A stretch of DNA of 64,000 nucleotides from Synechococcus sp. NB0720_010 (GTDB lineage Bacteria > Cyanobacteriota > Cyanobacteriia > PCC-6307 > Cyanobiaceae). The notes under the pieces were generated by a model. That model made no database searches and had not been told where the DNA came from. It worked only from the letters and a program-made list of their open reading frames with translations. Below, piece by piece: positions 1 to 9,305 of the stretch; the first letter of the stretch is position 1; the number at the start of each line of letters is the position of its first letter. Both the position numbers and the translations under genes were made by a program. Location: positions 1,986,045 through 2,050,044 of the forward strand of contig NZ_CP090898.1 of assembly GCF_023078835.1 (NCBI RefSeq). The letters run 5' to 3'.

Positions 1-1293
1 TCCCCCAGAGAGGGCCTTGGAGATGTTCGTGCAGAAGAACAGCACGGAGCTGGCGCTGGTCATCAGTTCCGCCGGCATCGTCGAGAACGACATCTGAATC
101 TCGAGGCAATTGATCAGGGCGAAGCAGACCCCCACCAGGATCAATTGCAGGGTGACGTTGCTGTTGCTCTGCTGGGCTGAGGTGTAAGCCATCCAGAGCG
201 CGGTCAAGGCAAAGGTGAAGATCGCCGCAGAACAGAGTTTCTTTTTGGCGGGGATGGTGGCGGCGATGAGATGGGGGCTGGCCCCCGGCGTGACCATCAG
301 GCCCGTCAGGATCGCCGCTGCGACAAAGGGAAGAAAGGACCAGGCGTAGTTCTCAATGGTGTTGTTGACCACCACCATCAAGAAGCGCGGGACGATCGCA
401 AAGATCATGAACAGAAAGAACATCACGGAGCTCAGGTTCACCGCGCTCACGCAGTAATTGACGTCCTGAAAAATCTTGAGGTTGATCAGTTTGGGGACGG
501 TGGCCACACGCCAGCCAAAGAGCCCAAGCAACAGCAGTGAGCTCCAAAGCATCACCACATAGATCCCGCTGCTGAACCACTCCCGTTGGTTCCCGACCAC
601 CAGCGAGAGGCTCAGGAGTCCGAAGCCACCGGCCATCAGCCCATAGCCCAGCCAGTCGATCTCGGCTTTCGGGTCACCCGGGGTCGCGGGCATTAATCGC
701 AGGATAACGGCGACTGCTGCCAGGGCCGCTAGGCCCAGGCCGGCGTAGAGCGTCCGCCAACTGAGGTACCAGGTGACGAAGGCGGAGAGGGGAATGCCGA
801 TGGTGGAGCCCGTGACCAAGGCCAGGGCCACCAATCCCTTGCCCATCGGCGTGTACTTCTCCCCCAGCTGACCGCCCAGGTAGCCCCCCGCTGCCGCCGG
901 GATCACCCCGGCTCCGAGTCCCTGCAGCACGCGCATCGCGATGAACAGCTGCGGATCGGTCGCAACGGAGCTGAGCAGGCAGGCGATGCCGAAGACCCCT
1001 GGACCCACCGTGGCGATGGCCTTGGCCCCGACCCGCTCTTTCAGGCTGCCCAACAGGGGCATGATCAGGGCGGCTGGCACCAGGAAGGCCACCTGAAACC
1101 ACACCTCCAGATAGGGCGTCCCACCCACATCGCCGCTGACATATTCATGGGCGGGCACACCGATGGAGTCGGTGGAGAAAAACACCAGCTCCAGCGCCAG
1201 AAAGCAGATCGCCACCACCCCGCGATTGGTGACCCAGAGGCTGCTGGGTGGACTGCTCAAGGGGGACGATCGGTGCTCGCCCAGTGTTGCCAC
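1..1293 (-). CDS. MFS transporter, DHA2 (EmrB/QacA-like) family, C-terminus cut by window edge
   Basis: Reverse-strand reading frame open from about 1293 to the left edge, so 431 residues are visible and the C-terminus is missing. The protein is a chain of hydrophobic helices. The first starts near residue 30, and a loop with GGYLGGQLGEKY is followed by the glycine/proline-rich helix GSTIGIPLSAFVTWYLSWRTLY, which resembles the motif C region of drug/proton antiporters. Family knowledge points to proton-driven export of small molecules across the inner membrane; the substrate cannot be read from sequence. The start is a GTG at 1293-1291, the furthest upstream start that fits the frame. It faces away from the VOC gene that begins about 35 bases later. 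There is no associated periplasmic adaptor in view. Confidence 0.85.
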   Translation of the reverse strand, partial: MATLGEHRSSPLSSPPSSLWVTNRGVVAICFLALELVFFSTDSIGVPAHEYVSGDVGGTPYLEVWFQVAFLVPAALIMPLLGSLKERVGAKAIATVGPGVFGIACLLSSVATDPQLFIAMRVLQGLGAGVIPAAAGGYLGGQLGEKYTPMGKGLVALALVTGSTIGIPLSAFVTWYLSWRTLYAGLGLAALAAVAVILRLMPATPGDPKAEIDWLGYGLMAGGFGLLSLSLVVGNQREWFSSGIYVVMLWSSLLLLGLFGWRVATVPKLINLKIFQDVNYCVSAVNLSSVMFFLFMIFAIVPRFLMVVVNNTIENYAWSFLPFVAAAILTGLMVTPGASPHLIAATIPAKKKLCSAAIFTFALTALWMAYTSAQQSNSNVTLQLILVGVCFALINCLEIQMSFSTMPAELMTSASSVLFFCTNISKALSGG

Positions 1294-1328
1294 GCCAGCC
1301 GGGGCCTGCACGACCGAGAATGGACTCA

Positions 1329-1748
1329 ATGCCAACGGATGCCATGGCCGTCTCCCATCGCCTTGGCCATGTCGCCCTGCGGGTGCAGGACATGGAGCGG
1401 GCCAAGCGTTTCTATCTCGATTTGGGCTTGCGGCTGACCTGGGAAGCCGCGGACTGGTGCTATGTCCAGTGGCCTACTGGTGAAGGCATTGCTCTTCTCA
1501 GCCCTGACTACAAGGCGGCAGGCCCCCACTTCGCCTTTCACGTCCAGAACCGCGCTGAAGTGGATCAGGTGCGGGAGCAGCTGCTTGCCAAGGGGCACTC
1601 CTGCGGTCCGGTGCATGACCACCGCGACGGCACGGCCTCCTTCTACATGCAGGATCCAGAAGGGAACTGGTTGGAGATGCTCTATGAGCCCGCCGGCGGG
1701 CTGCCCTCCAATATCGGAGCCGAGCCGATACCTCTGACCTACTCGTGA
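1329..1748 (+). CDS. VOC/glyoxalase-fold protein
   Basis: A 139-residue protein with one vicinal-oxygen-chelate module repeat pair. An N-terminal half contains HVALRVQDMERAKRFY and a C-terminal half contains SFYMQDPEGNWLEMLYEP, the usual His and Glu metal-ligand regions of glyoxalase I/bleomycin-resistance folds. Substrate unknown; lactoylglutathione lyase-like or dioxygenase-like activity is possible. Three in-frame ATGs (1320, 1329, 1344) compete and no clear Shine-Dalgarno decides, so the start is approximate. Its TGA overlaps the GTG of mutS2 (GTGA at 1745-1748), so the two are probably translationally coupled. Confidence 0.8.
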   Translation: MPTDAMAVSHRLGHVALRVQDMERAKRFYLDLGLRLTWEAADWCYVQWPTGEGIALLSPDYKAAGPHFAFHVQNRAEVDQVREQLLAKGHSCGPVHDHRDGTASFYMQDPEGNWLEMLYEPAGGLPSNIGAEPIPLTYS

Positions 1749-4180
1749 CGGCTGAGCTGCACGCGCCCATCCAACAGGAGGCCCTGGAGCTACTGGAGTG
1801 GCCGCGGCTGGCCCACCACGTCTCCAGCTTCGCCAGCACCGCCGCCGGTCGCGTCGTGGCGGCGCGGCTGCCCCTGGCTTCGACCCGCCAGCAGAGCGTG
1901 GGCTGGCTGGCGGAGACGACCGAGCTGCTGGCGCTGGATGGCCTGATCGAAGGGGGGCTGAGCTTTCAGGGGGCTGCTGATCTGGATCACACCCTTCAGC
2001 TCTGTGCCAAAGGTGGCGTAGCCAGCGGTGATGACCTCTTGGCCGTGGCGACCACCTTGGCTGCGGCTCGGCGTCTGCGCCGGCAGATCGACGATCCCGA
2101 GCTGCGGCCGGTGACGACTGCCCTGGTGGAGCCTCTACGCACCCTGCCTGAGCTGGAGCAGCGCCTGCGCTTTTGCATTGAGGACGGGGGGCGTGTGGCG
2201 GATCGCGCCAGCCCTCCCCTCTCAGGCCTGCGTCGTCAGCTCGCCTCCGTGCGGATGGAGCGCCGTGATCGTCTGAATGAGCTGATTCGTCGTTACGCCG
2301 CGCTCCTTCAAGACACGGTGGTCGCCGAGCGCAATGGCCGGCCGGTCTTGGCGGTGAAGGCGGGCGCCGGCAGTCAGTTGCCGGGCCTGGTTCACGACAG
2401 CTCCGCCTCCGGCAACACCGTTTTTATCGAGCCCCAGGCGGTGATCCCCCTGGGCAACCGGATCCGGCAGCTGGAAGGCGAGGAGCGCGAGGCGGAGCGG
2501 GCGGTGCTCCAGGAGCTCAGCGCCCTGGTGGGAGAAGAGCAGCCGGCGCTCGAGCACCTGCAGCAGGTCCTGATTCAGCTGGATCTCGCCCTGGCTCGCG
2601 CCCGATACAGCGCTTGGCTGGGGGCTGTACGCCCCGAGCTGGAGGCCGATCCCCTGGCGCCGCTTCAGCTGGAGGGGCTGCGGCATCCGCTCTTGCTCTG
2701 GCAAGAACGTCGCCAGGGAGGCCGAACGGTCGTTCCCGTGAGCGTCCGCGTGGAGAGCAGCCTGCGGGTGGTGGCGATCACCGGCCCGAACACCGGCGGC
2801 AAAACGGTGACCCTTAAAAGCGTCGGCCTGGCGGTCCTCATGGCCCGGGCGGGCTTGTTTGTTCCCTGCAAAGGGTCGCCGCGTTTGCCCTGGTGTCAGC
2901 AGGTCCTCGCGGACATTGGCGATGAGCAGTCCCTCCAGCAGAACCTCTCGACCTTCAGTGGCCATGTGCGCCGGATTGCTCGGATCCTGGAGGCCCTGCC
3001 TGCCGCCGGTAGCGATCTGGCGACCCAGGCCGGAGCTCAATTGGTGCTTCTCGATGAGGTGGGTGCCGGCACCGATCCCACCGAGGGGACGGCGCTGGCC
3101 ATCGCCCTGCTGAAGCAGTTGGCGGATCGGGCTCGTTTGACCATTGCCACGACCCACTTCGGGGAGCTGAAAGCCCTGAAGTACGACGACCCGCGCTTTG
3201 AGAATGCCTCCGTCGCCTTCGACGTCGAGAGCCTCTCGCCGACCTATCACCTGCAGTGGGGCATCCCTGGCCGCAGTAATGCCCTGGCCATCGCCACCCG
3301 ACTGGGTTTGGACGGCGCGGTCCTTGATGCGGCCCAAGCCCTGCTGGCTCCCCGGGGAGAAGGGGAACTCAATCAAGTGATTGCGGGGCTGGAGAGCCAA
3401 CGTCAACGGCAACAGGAGGCGGCCGAAGAAGCGGCTGCTCTGCTGGCGAGAACCGAGCTCTTGCATGAGGAGCTCCTCATGCGCTGGCAGCAGCAGAAGG
3501 AGCAGAGCGCTGAGCTGCAGGAGCAGCGCCGCGAGCAATTGGAGCGCTCGATCCGTGATGGCCAAAAGGAGGTGCGCCGCATCATTCGACGTCTCCGCCA
3601 TGGCCGTGGCACAGGCAGCAGTGAACTGGGTGAATCAGCTCGCCGGGCAGGGCAGCAGCTGAAGCAGCTGGAGCAACAGCATCGCCCCCTGCCGGAGCGC
3701 CGTGACCACAAGGGTTGGCTCCCTAAGGTTGGCGATCGCGTGCGGGTCCTCTCCCTCGGCAAGGCAGGTGAGGTCCTCTCCCTCAGTGAAGACGGCCGGG
3801 AGCTCAGTGTCCGCTGCGGGGTGATGCGCCTGAACCTGGAGCTCTCCGCCATTGAGGGACTTCAGGGCGAGAAGCCCGAGCCGCCGCAAGCCCAGGTCTC
3901 GATCCGCAGTCGCCGCAATCCCGCCAGTCGAGGTCCTGAGGTGCGCACGGAGCGCAACACCATCGATGTCCGGGGCATGCGGGTGCATGAAGCCGAGTCC
4001 GCCGTGGAAGAACACCTGCGCGGAGCCAACGGTCCGGTTTGGGTGATCCACGGAATCGGCACCGGCAAGCTCAAACGCGGACTGAGGGAGTGGCTCTCCA
4101 GCGTTCCCTATGTGGAGCGGGTTACGGACGCCGCCCAGGGGGATGGCGGCCAAGGGTGCAGCGTGATCTGGGTGAAGTGA
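1745..4180 (+). CDS. mutS2: MutS2 family ATPase/endonuclease
   Basis: 811 residues, normal length for MutS2. It has a core/lever region, then an ABC-type ATPase with Walker A GPNTGGKT at residues 347-354 and Walker B LLDEVGAGTD around D437-E438. A long charged coiled coil follows (about 520-640). The C-terminal Smr domain (about 738-811) begins at IDVRGMRVHEA and carries the HGIGTGKL loop near residue 769. The family suppresses recombination and in several bacteria acts on collided ribosomes (RqcU/MutS2) through the Smr domain; which role applies here is not visible. It lacks the N-terminal mismatch-recognition domain of MutS1. The GTG start overlaps the VOC stop codon. The convergent ABC ATPase gene ends 4 bases downstream. 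Confidence 0.96.
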   Translation: MTAELHAPIQQEALELLEWPRLAHHVSSFASTAAGRVVAARLPLASTRQQSVGWLAETTELLALDGLIEGGLSFQGAADLDHTLQLCAKGGVASGDDLLAVATTLAAARRLRRQIDDPELRPVTTALVEPLRTLPELEQRLRFCIEDGGRVADRASPPLSGLRRQLASVRMERRDRLNELIRRYAALLQDTVVAERNGRPVLAVKAGAGSQLPGLVHDSSASGNTVFIEPQAVIPLGNRIRQLEGEEREAERAVLQELSALVGEEQPALEHLQQVLIQLDLALARARYSAWLGAVRPELEADPLAPLQLEGLRHPLLLWQERRQGGRTVVPVSVRVESSLRVVAITGPNTGGKTVTLKSVGLAVLMARAGLFVPCKGSPRLPWCQQVLADIGDEQSLQQNLSTFSGHVRRIARILEALPAAGSDLATQAGAQLVLLDEVGAGTDPTEGTALAIALLKQLADRARLTIATTHFGELKALKYDDPRFENASVAFDVESLSPTYHLQWGIPGRSNALAIATRLGLDGAVLDAAQALLAPRGEGELNQVIAGLESQRQRQQEAAEEAAALLARTELLHEELLMRWQQQKEQSAELQEQRREQLERSIRDGQKEVRRIIRRLRHGRGTGSSELGESARRAGQQLKQLEQQHRPLPERRDHKGWLPKVGDRVRVLSLGKAGEVLSLSEDGRELSVRCGVMRLNLELSAIEGLQGEKPEPPQAQVSIRSRRNPASRGPEVRTERNTIDVRGMRVHEAESAVEEHLRGANGPVWVIHGIGTGKLKRGLREWLSSVPYVERVTDAAQGDGGQGCSVIWVK

Positions 4181-4184
4181 GGGG

Positions 4185-5438
4185 TTAGCCCAGCGATGGC
4201 AGCACCGGTTCGGGACCGCTGGCTGTAGGGGCGATTGGCTCGGGCGCCGGAGGGATCGCTTCTCCGTCGGCGTCAAAGAACCGCCAGCCCTTCGGATCGA
4301 TGTCCAGGTGAACCGTTTCCCCTGGGGTGAGGTGCTCGCTGGGATCGGCCCTTAGCTGAACCAGGTGGCTTCCCTCCTGCAAGCGGCAGGTGAGCAGTTG
4401 TTCATTGCCGAGGCCCTCCACATGGCAGACCTCCGCCGGCAGATTGCGGTTGGTGGCCGGAGCCAAGTGCAGGTGTTCCGCCCGCAGGCCTCCCGTGAGG
4501 GCTTCGCTGCCCCCCGCCTCCTGCCAGTGCAGGAGGGCATCACCGCTGGGACCTTCCGGGAGAAAACGCCGGCTCCCGAGCTGCAGTTGACCCTTGCCGG
4601 CAACGTTGACGGGCAGCAGATTCATGGCGGGGCTACCGATGAATTGCGCCACAAAGAGGTTGCTGGGCCATTGATAGAGCTCCGCCGGTGTCCCGAGCTG
4701 TTGCAGGCAACCGCGGTTCAAGACGGCGATCCGATGGCCCATGGTCATCGCTTCCACCTGGTCGTGGGTCACGTAGACCGTTGTGGTGCCCAGACGGCGC
4801 TGAAGCTCGACGATCTGGGCGCGGGTTCCCGTTCGCAACTTGGCATCCAGGTTGCTCAGGGGTTCATCCATCAGGAAGACGGACGGTTGACGGGCGATGG
4901 CACGCCCTAGGGCGACCCGTTGTTTTTGCCCGCCGGAGAGTTCCTTGGGCATCCGCTCCAGCAGATGCTCCAGCTCCAGGGTGCTCGCGACCTCTTGGAT
5001 GCGTGCTTCGATGCGCTGCTCTCGGCTGGAGGGAATCCGTAGCGCCTGGGGCAGAGTCCGTCCCGCCCGATGGAGGCCGTCTTGAAGTTGCTGAAGGCCC
5101 GTGCGTTGGCGCTGCCGGCGCAGGCCAAAGCCGATGTTGTCCGCCACGCTCAGGTGGGGATAGAGGGCGTAGCTCTGGAAGACCATCGCCACATCCCGCT
5201 GGGAGGGGCGCAGGTGGGTCACCCGGCGACCGCCCACGATGATTTCACCGCCGCTTGGGCTCTCCAGTCCGGCCAGGAGGCGCAGCAGCGTGCTTTTGCC
5301 GCAGCCGGAGGGCCCGACGAGAACTAAGAACTCGCCATCACGGATGGAGAGTTCCAGCTGCCGTAGGACCTCAACCGCTGCACTGCCCCGCCGCGGTGGG
5401 TAGGTCTTGCTGACCTGCTGGAAGCGAACCTCTGCCAA
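4185..5438 (-). CDS. ABC transporter ATP-binding protein, MalK/UgpC-type
   Basis: 417 residues with a complete ABC ATPase: Walker [10 protein letters not shown] (42-50), Q-loop Q88, signature LSGGQ (167-171), Walker B FLMDEP (188-193) and switch H225. It is followed by a C-terminal TOBE-like regulatory region. This architecture belongs to the sugar/osmolyte importers (MalK, UgpC, cyanobacterial GgtA). About 40 extra Arg/Gln-rich residues (about 106-146) sit between the Q-loop and the signature helix. No permease or binding protein is adjacent, so it is an orphan ATPase whose partners are elsewhere; glucosylglycerol, trehalose or sucrose uptake is a guess from family knowledge. The start codon is TTG. 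Confidence 0.88.
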   Translation of the reverse strand: MAEVRFQQVSKTYPPRRGSAAVEVLRQLELSIRDGEFLVLVGPSGCGKSTLLRLLAGLESPSGGEIIVGGRRVTHLRPSQRDVAMVFQSYALYPHLSVADNIGFGLRRQRQRTGLQQLQDGLHRAGRTLPQALRIPSSREQRIEARIQEVASTLELEHLLERMPKELSGGQKQRVALGRAIARQPSVFLMDEPLSNLDAKLRTGTRAQIVELQRRLGTTTVYVTHDQVEAMTMGHRIAVLNRGCLQQLGTPAELYQWPSNLFVAQFIGSPAMNLLPVNVAGKGQLQLGSRRFLPEGPSGDALLHWQEAGGSEALTGGLRAEHLHLAPATNRNLPAEVCHVEGLGNEQLLTCRLQEGSHLVQLRADPSEHLTPGETVHLDIDPKGWRFFDADGEAIPPAPEPIAPTASGPEPVLPSLG

Positions 5439-5477
5439 GAACCGGCCTCACGGCGGCCCGATCTTAGGGTTGGTCAA

Positions 5478-6467
5478 ATGCAATTCATTGATCAGGCCCG
5501 GATCTCACTGCAGGCAGGACGCGGCGGCGATGGGATTGCCGCTTTTCGCCGTGAGAAGTACGTCCCTGCCGGCGGTCCCTCCGGTGGGGATGGCGGTCGC
5601 GGTGGTGATGTCTGGCTCGAGGCCGACCCCAACCTGCAAACCCTGCTGGACTTCAAATACAAGCGGCTCTTTGCCGCCGATGACGGTCGTCGCGGTGGGC
5701 CGAACAAGGCCACTGGAGCCAGTGGTTCTCCCCTGGTCATCAAGGTTCCCTGCGGAACGGAGGTCCGAGATGCCCGGACCCACATCCTTCTGGGAGACCT
5801 CACGGAGAAGGATCAGCGCTTGCTCGTGGCCGTCGGAGGCCGTGGTGGCCTGGGCAACGCCCACTACCTGAGCAACCGCAACCGCGCCCCCGAGAAGTTC
5901 ACCGAGGGACGCGACGGCGAGGAGTGGTTGCTGCAGCTCGAGCTCAAGCTCTTGGCCGAGGTGGGGATCATCGGTTTGCCGAATGCCGGCAAAAGCACCC
6001 TGATTTCGGTGCTCTCTTCAGCCCGGCCCAAAATTGCCGACTACCCCTTCACAACCCTGGTTCCCAACTTGGGGGTGGTGCGCCGCCCCAGTGGTGATGG
6101 CACGGTCTTTGCTGATATCCCTGGCTTGATCGCCGGGGCAGCCCAGGGGGCTGGACTGGGCCATGACTTCCTGCGTCATATCCAGCGCACCCGTCTCTTG
6201 ATCCACCTTGTGGATGCGAGCTCAGAGAACGTCCTGCACGATTTCCAGGTGGTGCAGCAGGAGCTGGCCGCCTATGGCAATGGCTTGGACGAGCGGCCCT
6301 GTCTGGTCGCCCTCAACAAAACCGAGTTGTTGCTCGAGGATGAGCTCGAGGAGAGGATCCAACAGGTCAGCGACCACTGCGGCCAACCGGTGCTGGATAT
6401 CTCAGCAGCGACATCAAAAAATTTGGATCAGCTCTTGGCCAAGGTCTGGAAAGAGCTGGGGGTGTGA
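5478..6467 (+). CDS. obgE: Obg family GTPase
   Basis: 329 residues. The glycine-rich Obg fold (about 1-158; [21 protein letters not shown] near the start) is followed by a G domain with G1 GLPNAGKST (166-174), switch region YPFTT and G3 DIPGL. The G4 motif reads NKTE instead of the common NKxD. The variable C-terminal OCT domain is absent, giving the short form usual in cyanobacteria. Obg binds the 50S subunit and acts in ribosome assembly and stress signalling. It is divergent from the ABC ATPase gene, with about 39 bases between their starts, so the two promoters must overlap. Confidence 0.96.
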   Translation: MQFIDQARISLQAGRGGDGIAAFRREKYVPAGGPSGGDGGRGGDVWLEADPNLQTLLDFKYKRLFAADDGRRGGPNKATGASGSPLVIKVPCGTEVRDARTHILLGDLTEKDQRLLVAVGGRGGLGNAHYLSNRNRAPEKFTEGRDGEEWLLQLELKLLAEVGIIGLPNAGKSTLISVLSSARPKIADYPFTTLVPNLGVVRRPSGDGTVFADIPGLIAGAAQGAGLGHDFLRHIQRTRLLIHLVDASSENVLHDFQVVQQELAAYGNGLDERPCLVALNKTELLLEDELEERIQQVSDHCGQPVLDISAATSKNLDQLLAKVWKELGV

Positions 6468-6514
6468 GCCAGAGAAACGAAGTTCCACCGGCTCACTGCT
6501 GAACGCTTAGAGAC

Positions 6515-6733
6515 TCAGTCGTCGTAGACGAGGCACTCAGGGGCGTCGGGATTTAGGTCGCAGTAGACCTCCATCGGGGAGGGGTCTTTTTTGTCCTCGG
6601 GGTGGTGGGCCTTGTACTCCTCGAGGCCTTTCACTTCGTCCTCAAGGTGGCGCACTTTGCCTTGATCACCAGCAGCTTTGGCCGCTTCGATCTCGGACTT
6701 GTCCTTAGCGATGTGCTCGTCGATCGTGTTCAT
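6515..6733 (-). CDS. CP12-like small protein with C-terminal cysteine-pair motif
   Basis: 72 residues, strongly charged and helical (IDEHIAKDKSEIEAAKAAGD), ending in YCDLNPDAPECLVYDD. That tail matches the CP12 C-terminal loop: two cysteines separated by eight residues with a central Pro, then the acidic/Tyr end that inserts into the GAPDH active site. CP12 links GAPDH and phosphoribulokinase in a redox-dependent inhibitory complex in the Calvin cycle. The N-terminal cysteine pair and the AWDAVEELQ core of full CP12 are not recognisable here, so only the GAPDH-binding half is evident. It is convergent with obgE. Confidence 0.75.
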   Translation of the reverse strand: MNTIDEHIAKDKSEIEAAKAAGDQGKVRHLEDEVKGLEEYKAHHPEDKKDPSPMEVYCDLNPDAPECLVYDD

Positions 6734-6886
6734 GCAATGAGGCCGGAGAGATCAGGCTGCTCGACGTCGCTGCACACCATACGGGGTGTCTGGCGGATGC
6801 GGAGCCAATTGTGATCGGGTTCTGATTTCGGCTTTCTGTTTTCTTCGCGGTCCGATCGCAGGACTCTGGCTAGCAGAGGGCTAGTG

Positions 6887-7387
6887 ATGGGCTTCCAGAT
6901 GGCGCGAATCACGCAGCGACACGATCGTCACTTCATGGATGAGTCCGGTCGTCTGTTCTGGATCAATGGCCCAGACCATCACTGCTATCTGTCTGAACAG
7001 AGGCAGTGGCGTGATGGGCTGAGCTTTGAAGACACCCTGGAGTGGAAGCAGTGCTCTCCGACCGGCTTGGTCAGTCAGCGTTTTCAGTCCCTGCAGGCGG
7101 CCTGCGAGGCCTTTGAACACAACCAGATCCAGTGGACCTTGGATCTCTACCTGCGGCACATGGGCGATGAAATGGCCCTTCAGCGCAGCCTGAGCGACTA
7201 CAAGCCAACGGCGATGAAGGAGGTGGAAGCTCAATCGGGCCGAGCCCGCCAACAACCTTGGCTAGGGCAGGACACTCCGGTGATGCAGTGCGAGCTCAGC
7301 GCCAGACCATCCCGCCGTGCAGCGGACCTCCCCCCCCATGCCCATCGCCGCCGGCGCAGCAGTGCCCCTAGCTCGGCATCTCGCTGA
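6887..7387 (+). CDS. conserved hypothetical protein, function unknown
   Basis: About 166 residues, not recognised. The first roughly 110 residues look like a soluble domain rich in aromatic and charged residues (RHFMDESGRLFWINGPDHHCYL; LQAACEAFEHNQIQWTLDLYLRHMGDEM). The last 30 or so residues are Arg/Pro/Ser-rich low complexity, and their codons overlap the 3' end of the convergent ABC-F gene by 20 bases, so the tail may be poorly conserved. Start candidates are GTG 6884, ATG 6887 and ATG 6899; 6887 is chosen without strong support. No signal peptide or membrane segment. Confidence 0.55.
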   Translation: MGFQMARITQRHDRHFMDESGRLFWINGPDHHCYLSEQRQWRDGLSFEDTLEWKQCSPTGLVSQRFQSLQAACEAFEHNQIQWTLDLYLRHMGDEMALQRSLSDYKPTAMKEVEAQSGRARQQPWLGQDTPVMQCELSARPSRRAADLPPHAHRRRRSSAPSSASR

Positions 7388-9305
7388 GCTCGAGCCAGCG
7401 CTCTTCCCCAGCGGCGATCTGCTCAAGCAGGTTCGAGAGTTCTGCGCTCTGGGTCTCGAGGGCGGCGTAATCGCTGCCTCCTGCCGCCATGAGTGCTTCG
7501 AGTTCCTCCTTGCGTGCCTCCCAAAGGGGAAGGTTGGCGTCCAGTTGCTCGAGTTCACGGTTTTCCTTGAAGCTGCGCCGCCGGGCCTTGGCCGGTTTGG
7601 CGGGGGCCTCCTTGGCTTTTTTCTCTGCTGGACTGCTCGGAGCGGCTGGGGCTGGGCGGCTGGCGGCCTGCCGCTCGAGATAACTGCTGTAGTTCCCTTC
7701 AAAGCGCTGGAGTTGGCCGTCCTCGAAGCTGAACAGCCGATCGACGGTGCGGTCGAGGAAGTAGCGGTCGTGGGAGACCACGACGACACAACCGCGGAAG
7801 TCCTCGAGGAAATCCTCGAGCACCGTCAGGGTCTGGACGTCGAGGTCGTTCGTCGGCTCATCGAGCAGCAGGACGTTGGGCGCCTCAATCAGGAGGCGGC
7901 AGAGGTGCAGTCGCCGCCGCTCCCCGCCGGAGAGCTTGCTGACGGGCTGGTGTTGCTGCGCCGGAGGAAACAGAAATCGCTCCAGCAGCTGGGAGGCACT
8001 GAGGGTGGAACCCTCGATCTCGACAGTGCTGGCGGCCTCTTTGACGATGTCGATCACCTTGCGCTCCCGGCCGGCGGCATCGGTCTGATCGAGCACGGTG
8101 TGGCTGTGCTGGTCGAAGTAGGCGAGCTTCACGGTTGATCCCAGCTCAACCCGTCCGCCCTGGGGGATGCGTCGACCGGCAATCAGATCCAGCAGGGTTG
8201 ATTTGCCGGAGCCATTCGGCCCGATGATCCCGATCCGATCCTCCGGGCTGAAGTCGTAGCTGAAGTCGCGCAACAGCGGTGTCTGGCCGCTGTTTTGGGC
8301 CTCCTCGCTGGCCCAGACCAGCACCGCCTCGGCTTCGATCGCTCGCTTTCCGAGCCGCCGCTGGTTGCTGGTCAGGCTCAGGTCCCCTCTCCCCTGGCGC
8401 TTGGGGGCCTCCTGCATGGCCTCGATCCGCTGGATGCGCGCCTTTTGTTTGGTGCTGCGCGCTTGGGGGCCCCGCTTGAGCCACTCCAGCTCACGCCGCA
8501 GCACTCCCTTGAATTTGGCTTCGCTGGCGGCAGCCGCTGCCTCCTCTTCGGCTTTTCGGGCGAGGTAATAGGCATAGTTCCCGCTGTAATTGCGGGCCTC
8601 GCCGCGGTCCACCTCCACGATTCGGTTGGTGACCTGATCGAGGACGTAGCGGTCGTGGGTGATCAGCACCAGGGACCCGCTGAAACGCTGCAGATAGCCC
8701 TGGAGCCACTGGATGCAGTCGGCATCGAGATGGTTGGTGGGCTCGTCCAGCAGCAGGACATCCGGGTCGGCCACGAGGGCGGCCGCCAGGGCTAGGCGCT
8801 TGCGGTAGCCGCCGGAGAGATCCCCGACCCGGCGTTGGGTGTCGCCGATGCCCAGTCGCTGCAGAACTTCGCGGATTTGCTGCTCCAAGCCCCAGGCTTG
8901 GCTTTGGTCCATCCGTCCATTGAGTTGGCCCAGCTCCGCCAGCAGGGCGGCATCGTCGTCGCCTCGCTCATGGGCCGCGGCGAGGGCCTCGCTGACCTCG
9001 GTGTATCGGCGCAGCAGCTGCATCTTCTCGCCGCTCTCAGCAAAGACCTGCTCGAGCACGGTCCGCTGCGGATCCATCTCCGGCTCCTGGCTCACCAGGA
9101 CGATGCGGGCCTGGGGCAGGACCCGGCGGTTGCCACTCCCAGTGGGCTCGAGTCCCGCCAGAACTCGCATCAAGGTGGACTTCCCGGCGCCGTTGGGTCC
9201 GATTAGCCCCAGGCGCTCGCGTTCACCGATGTGCAGGGTCAGCCCGTCGAAGAGGGTGCGGATGCCGAAGTCCTTGCGGACATCCACCAGGCTGATCAGG
9301 CTCAC
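7368..9305 (-). CDS. ABC-F ATPase, Uup-like
   Basis: 645 residues with two ABC ATPase domains in one chain and no membrane segments. The first Walker A is GPNGAGKST (36-44) with signature DLSGGYRKRL. The inter-domain linker is Arg/Lys-rich. The second nucleotide site has GPNGSGKST and KLSGGERRRL. The C-terminus after about residue 540 is Ala/Pro-rich then coiled coil (ENRELEQLDANLPLWEARKEELEAL), typical of Uup. ABC-F proteins act on ribosomes or, for Uup, on branched DNA intermediates. The start is a GTG overlapping the stop of the upstream DUF2301 gene (GTGA), completing a three-gene minus-strand operon. Confidence 0.93.
   Translation of the reverse strand: MSLISLVDVRKDFGIRTLFDGLTLHIGERERLGLIGPNGAGKSTLMRVLAGLEPTGSGNRRVLPQARIVLVSQEPEMDPQRTVLEQVFAESGEKMQLLRRYTEVSEALAAAHERGDDDAALLAELGQLNGRMDQSQAWGLEQQIREVLQRLGIGDTQRRVGDLSGGYRKRLALAAALVADPDVLLLDEPTNHLDADCIQWLQGYLQRFSGSLVLITHDRYVLDQVTNRIVEVDRGEARNYSGNYAYYLARKAEEEAAAAASEAKFKGVLRRELEWLKRGPQARSTKQKARIQRIEAMQEAPKRQGRGDLSLTSNQRRLGKRAIEAEAVLVWASEEAQNSGQTPLLRDFSYDFSPEDRIGIIGPNGSGKSTLLDLIAGRRIPQGGRVELGSTVKLAYFDQHSHTVLDQTDAAGRERKVIDIVKEAASTVEIEGSTLSASQLLERFLFPPAQQHQPVSKLSGGERRRLHLCRLLIEAPNVLLLDEPTNDLDVQTLTVLEDFLEDFRGCVVVVSHDRYFLDRTVDRLFSFEDGQLQRFEGNYSSYLERQAASRPAPAAPSSPAEKKAKEAPAKPAKARRRSFKENRELEQLDANLPLWEARKEELEALMAAGGSDYAALETQSAELSNLLEQIAAGEERWLELSEMPS

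Noticed and set aside
271-1102. Several short frames overlapping the left-edge transporter
   Set aside because: The transporter frame is open to the window edge and shows membrane-helix composition, while the others lack it.
2222-3601. Long reverse frame within mutS2
   Set aside because: It has no domain pattern and is an antisense shadow of mutS2.
6468-6514. Inverted repeat GAGCC/GGCTC after obgE
   Set aside because: The stem is only 5 bp with a long loop and no U-tract, so it was not called as a terminator.
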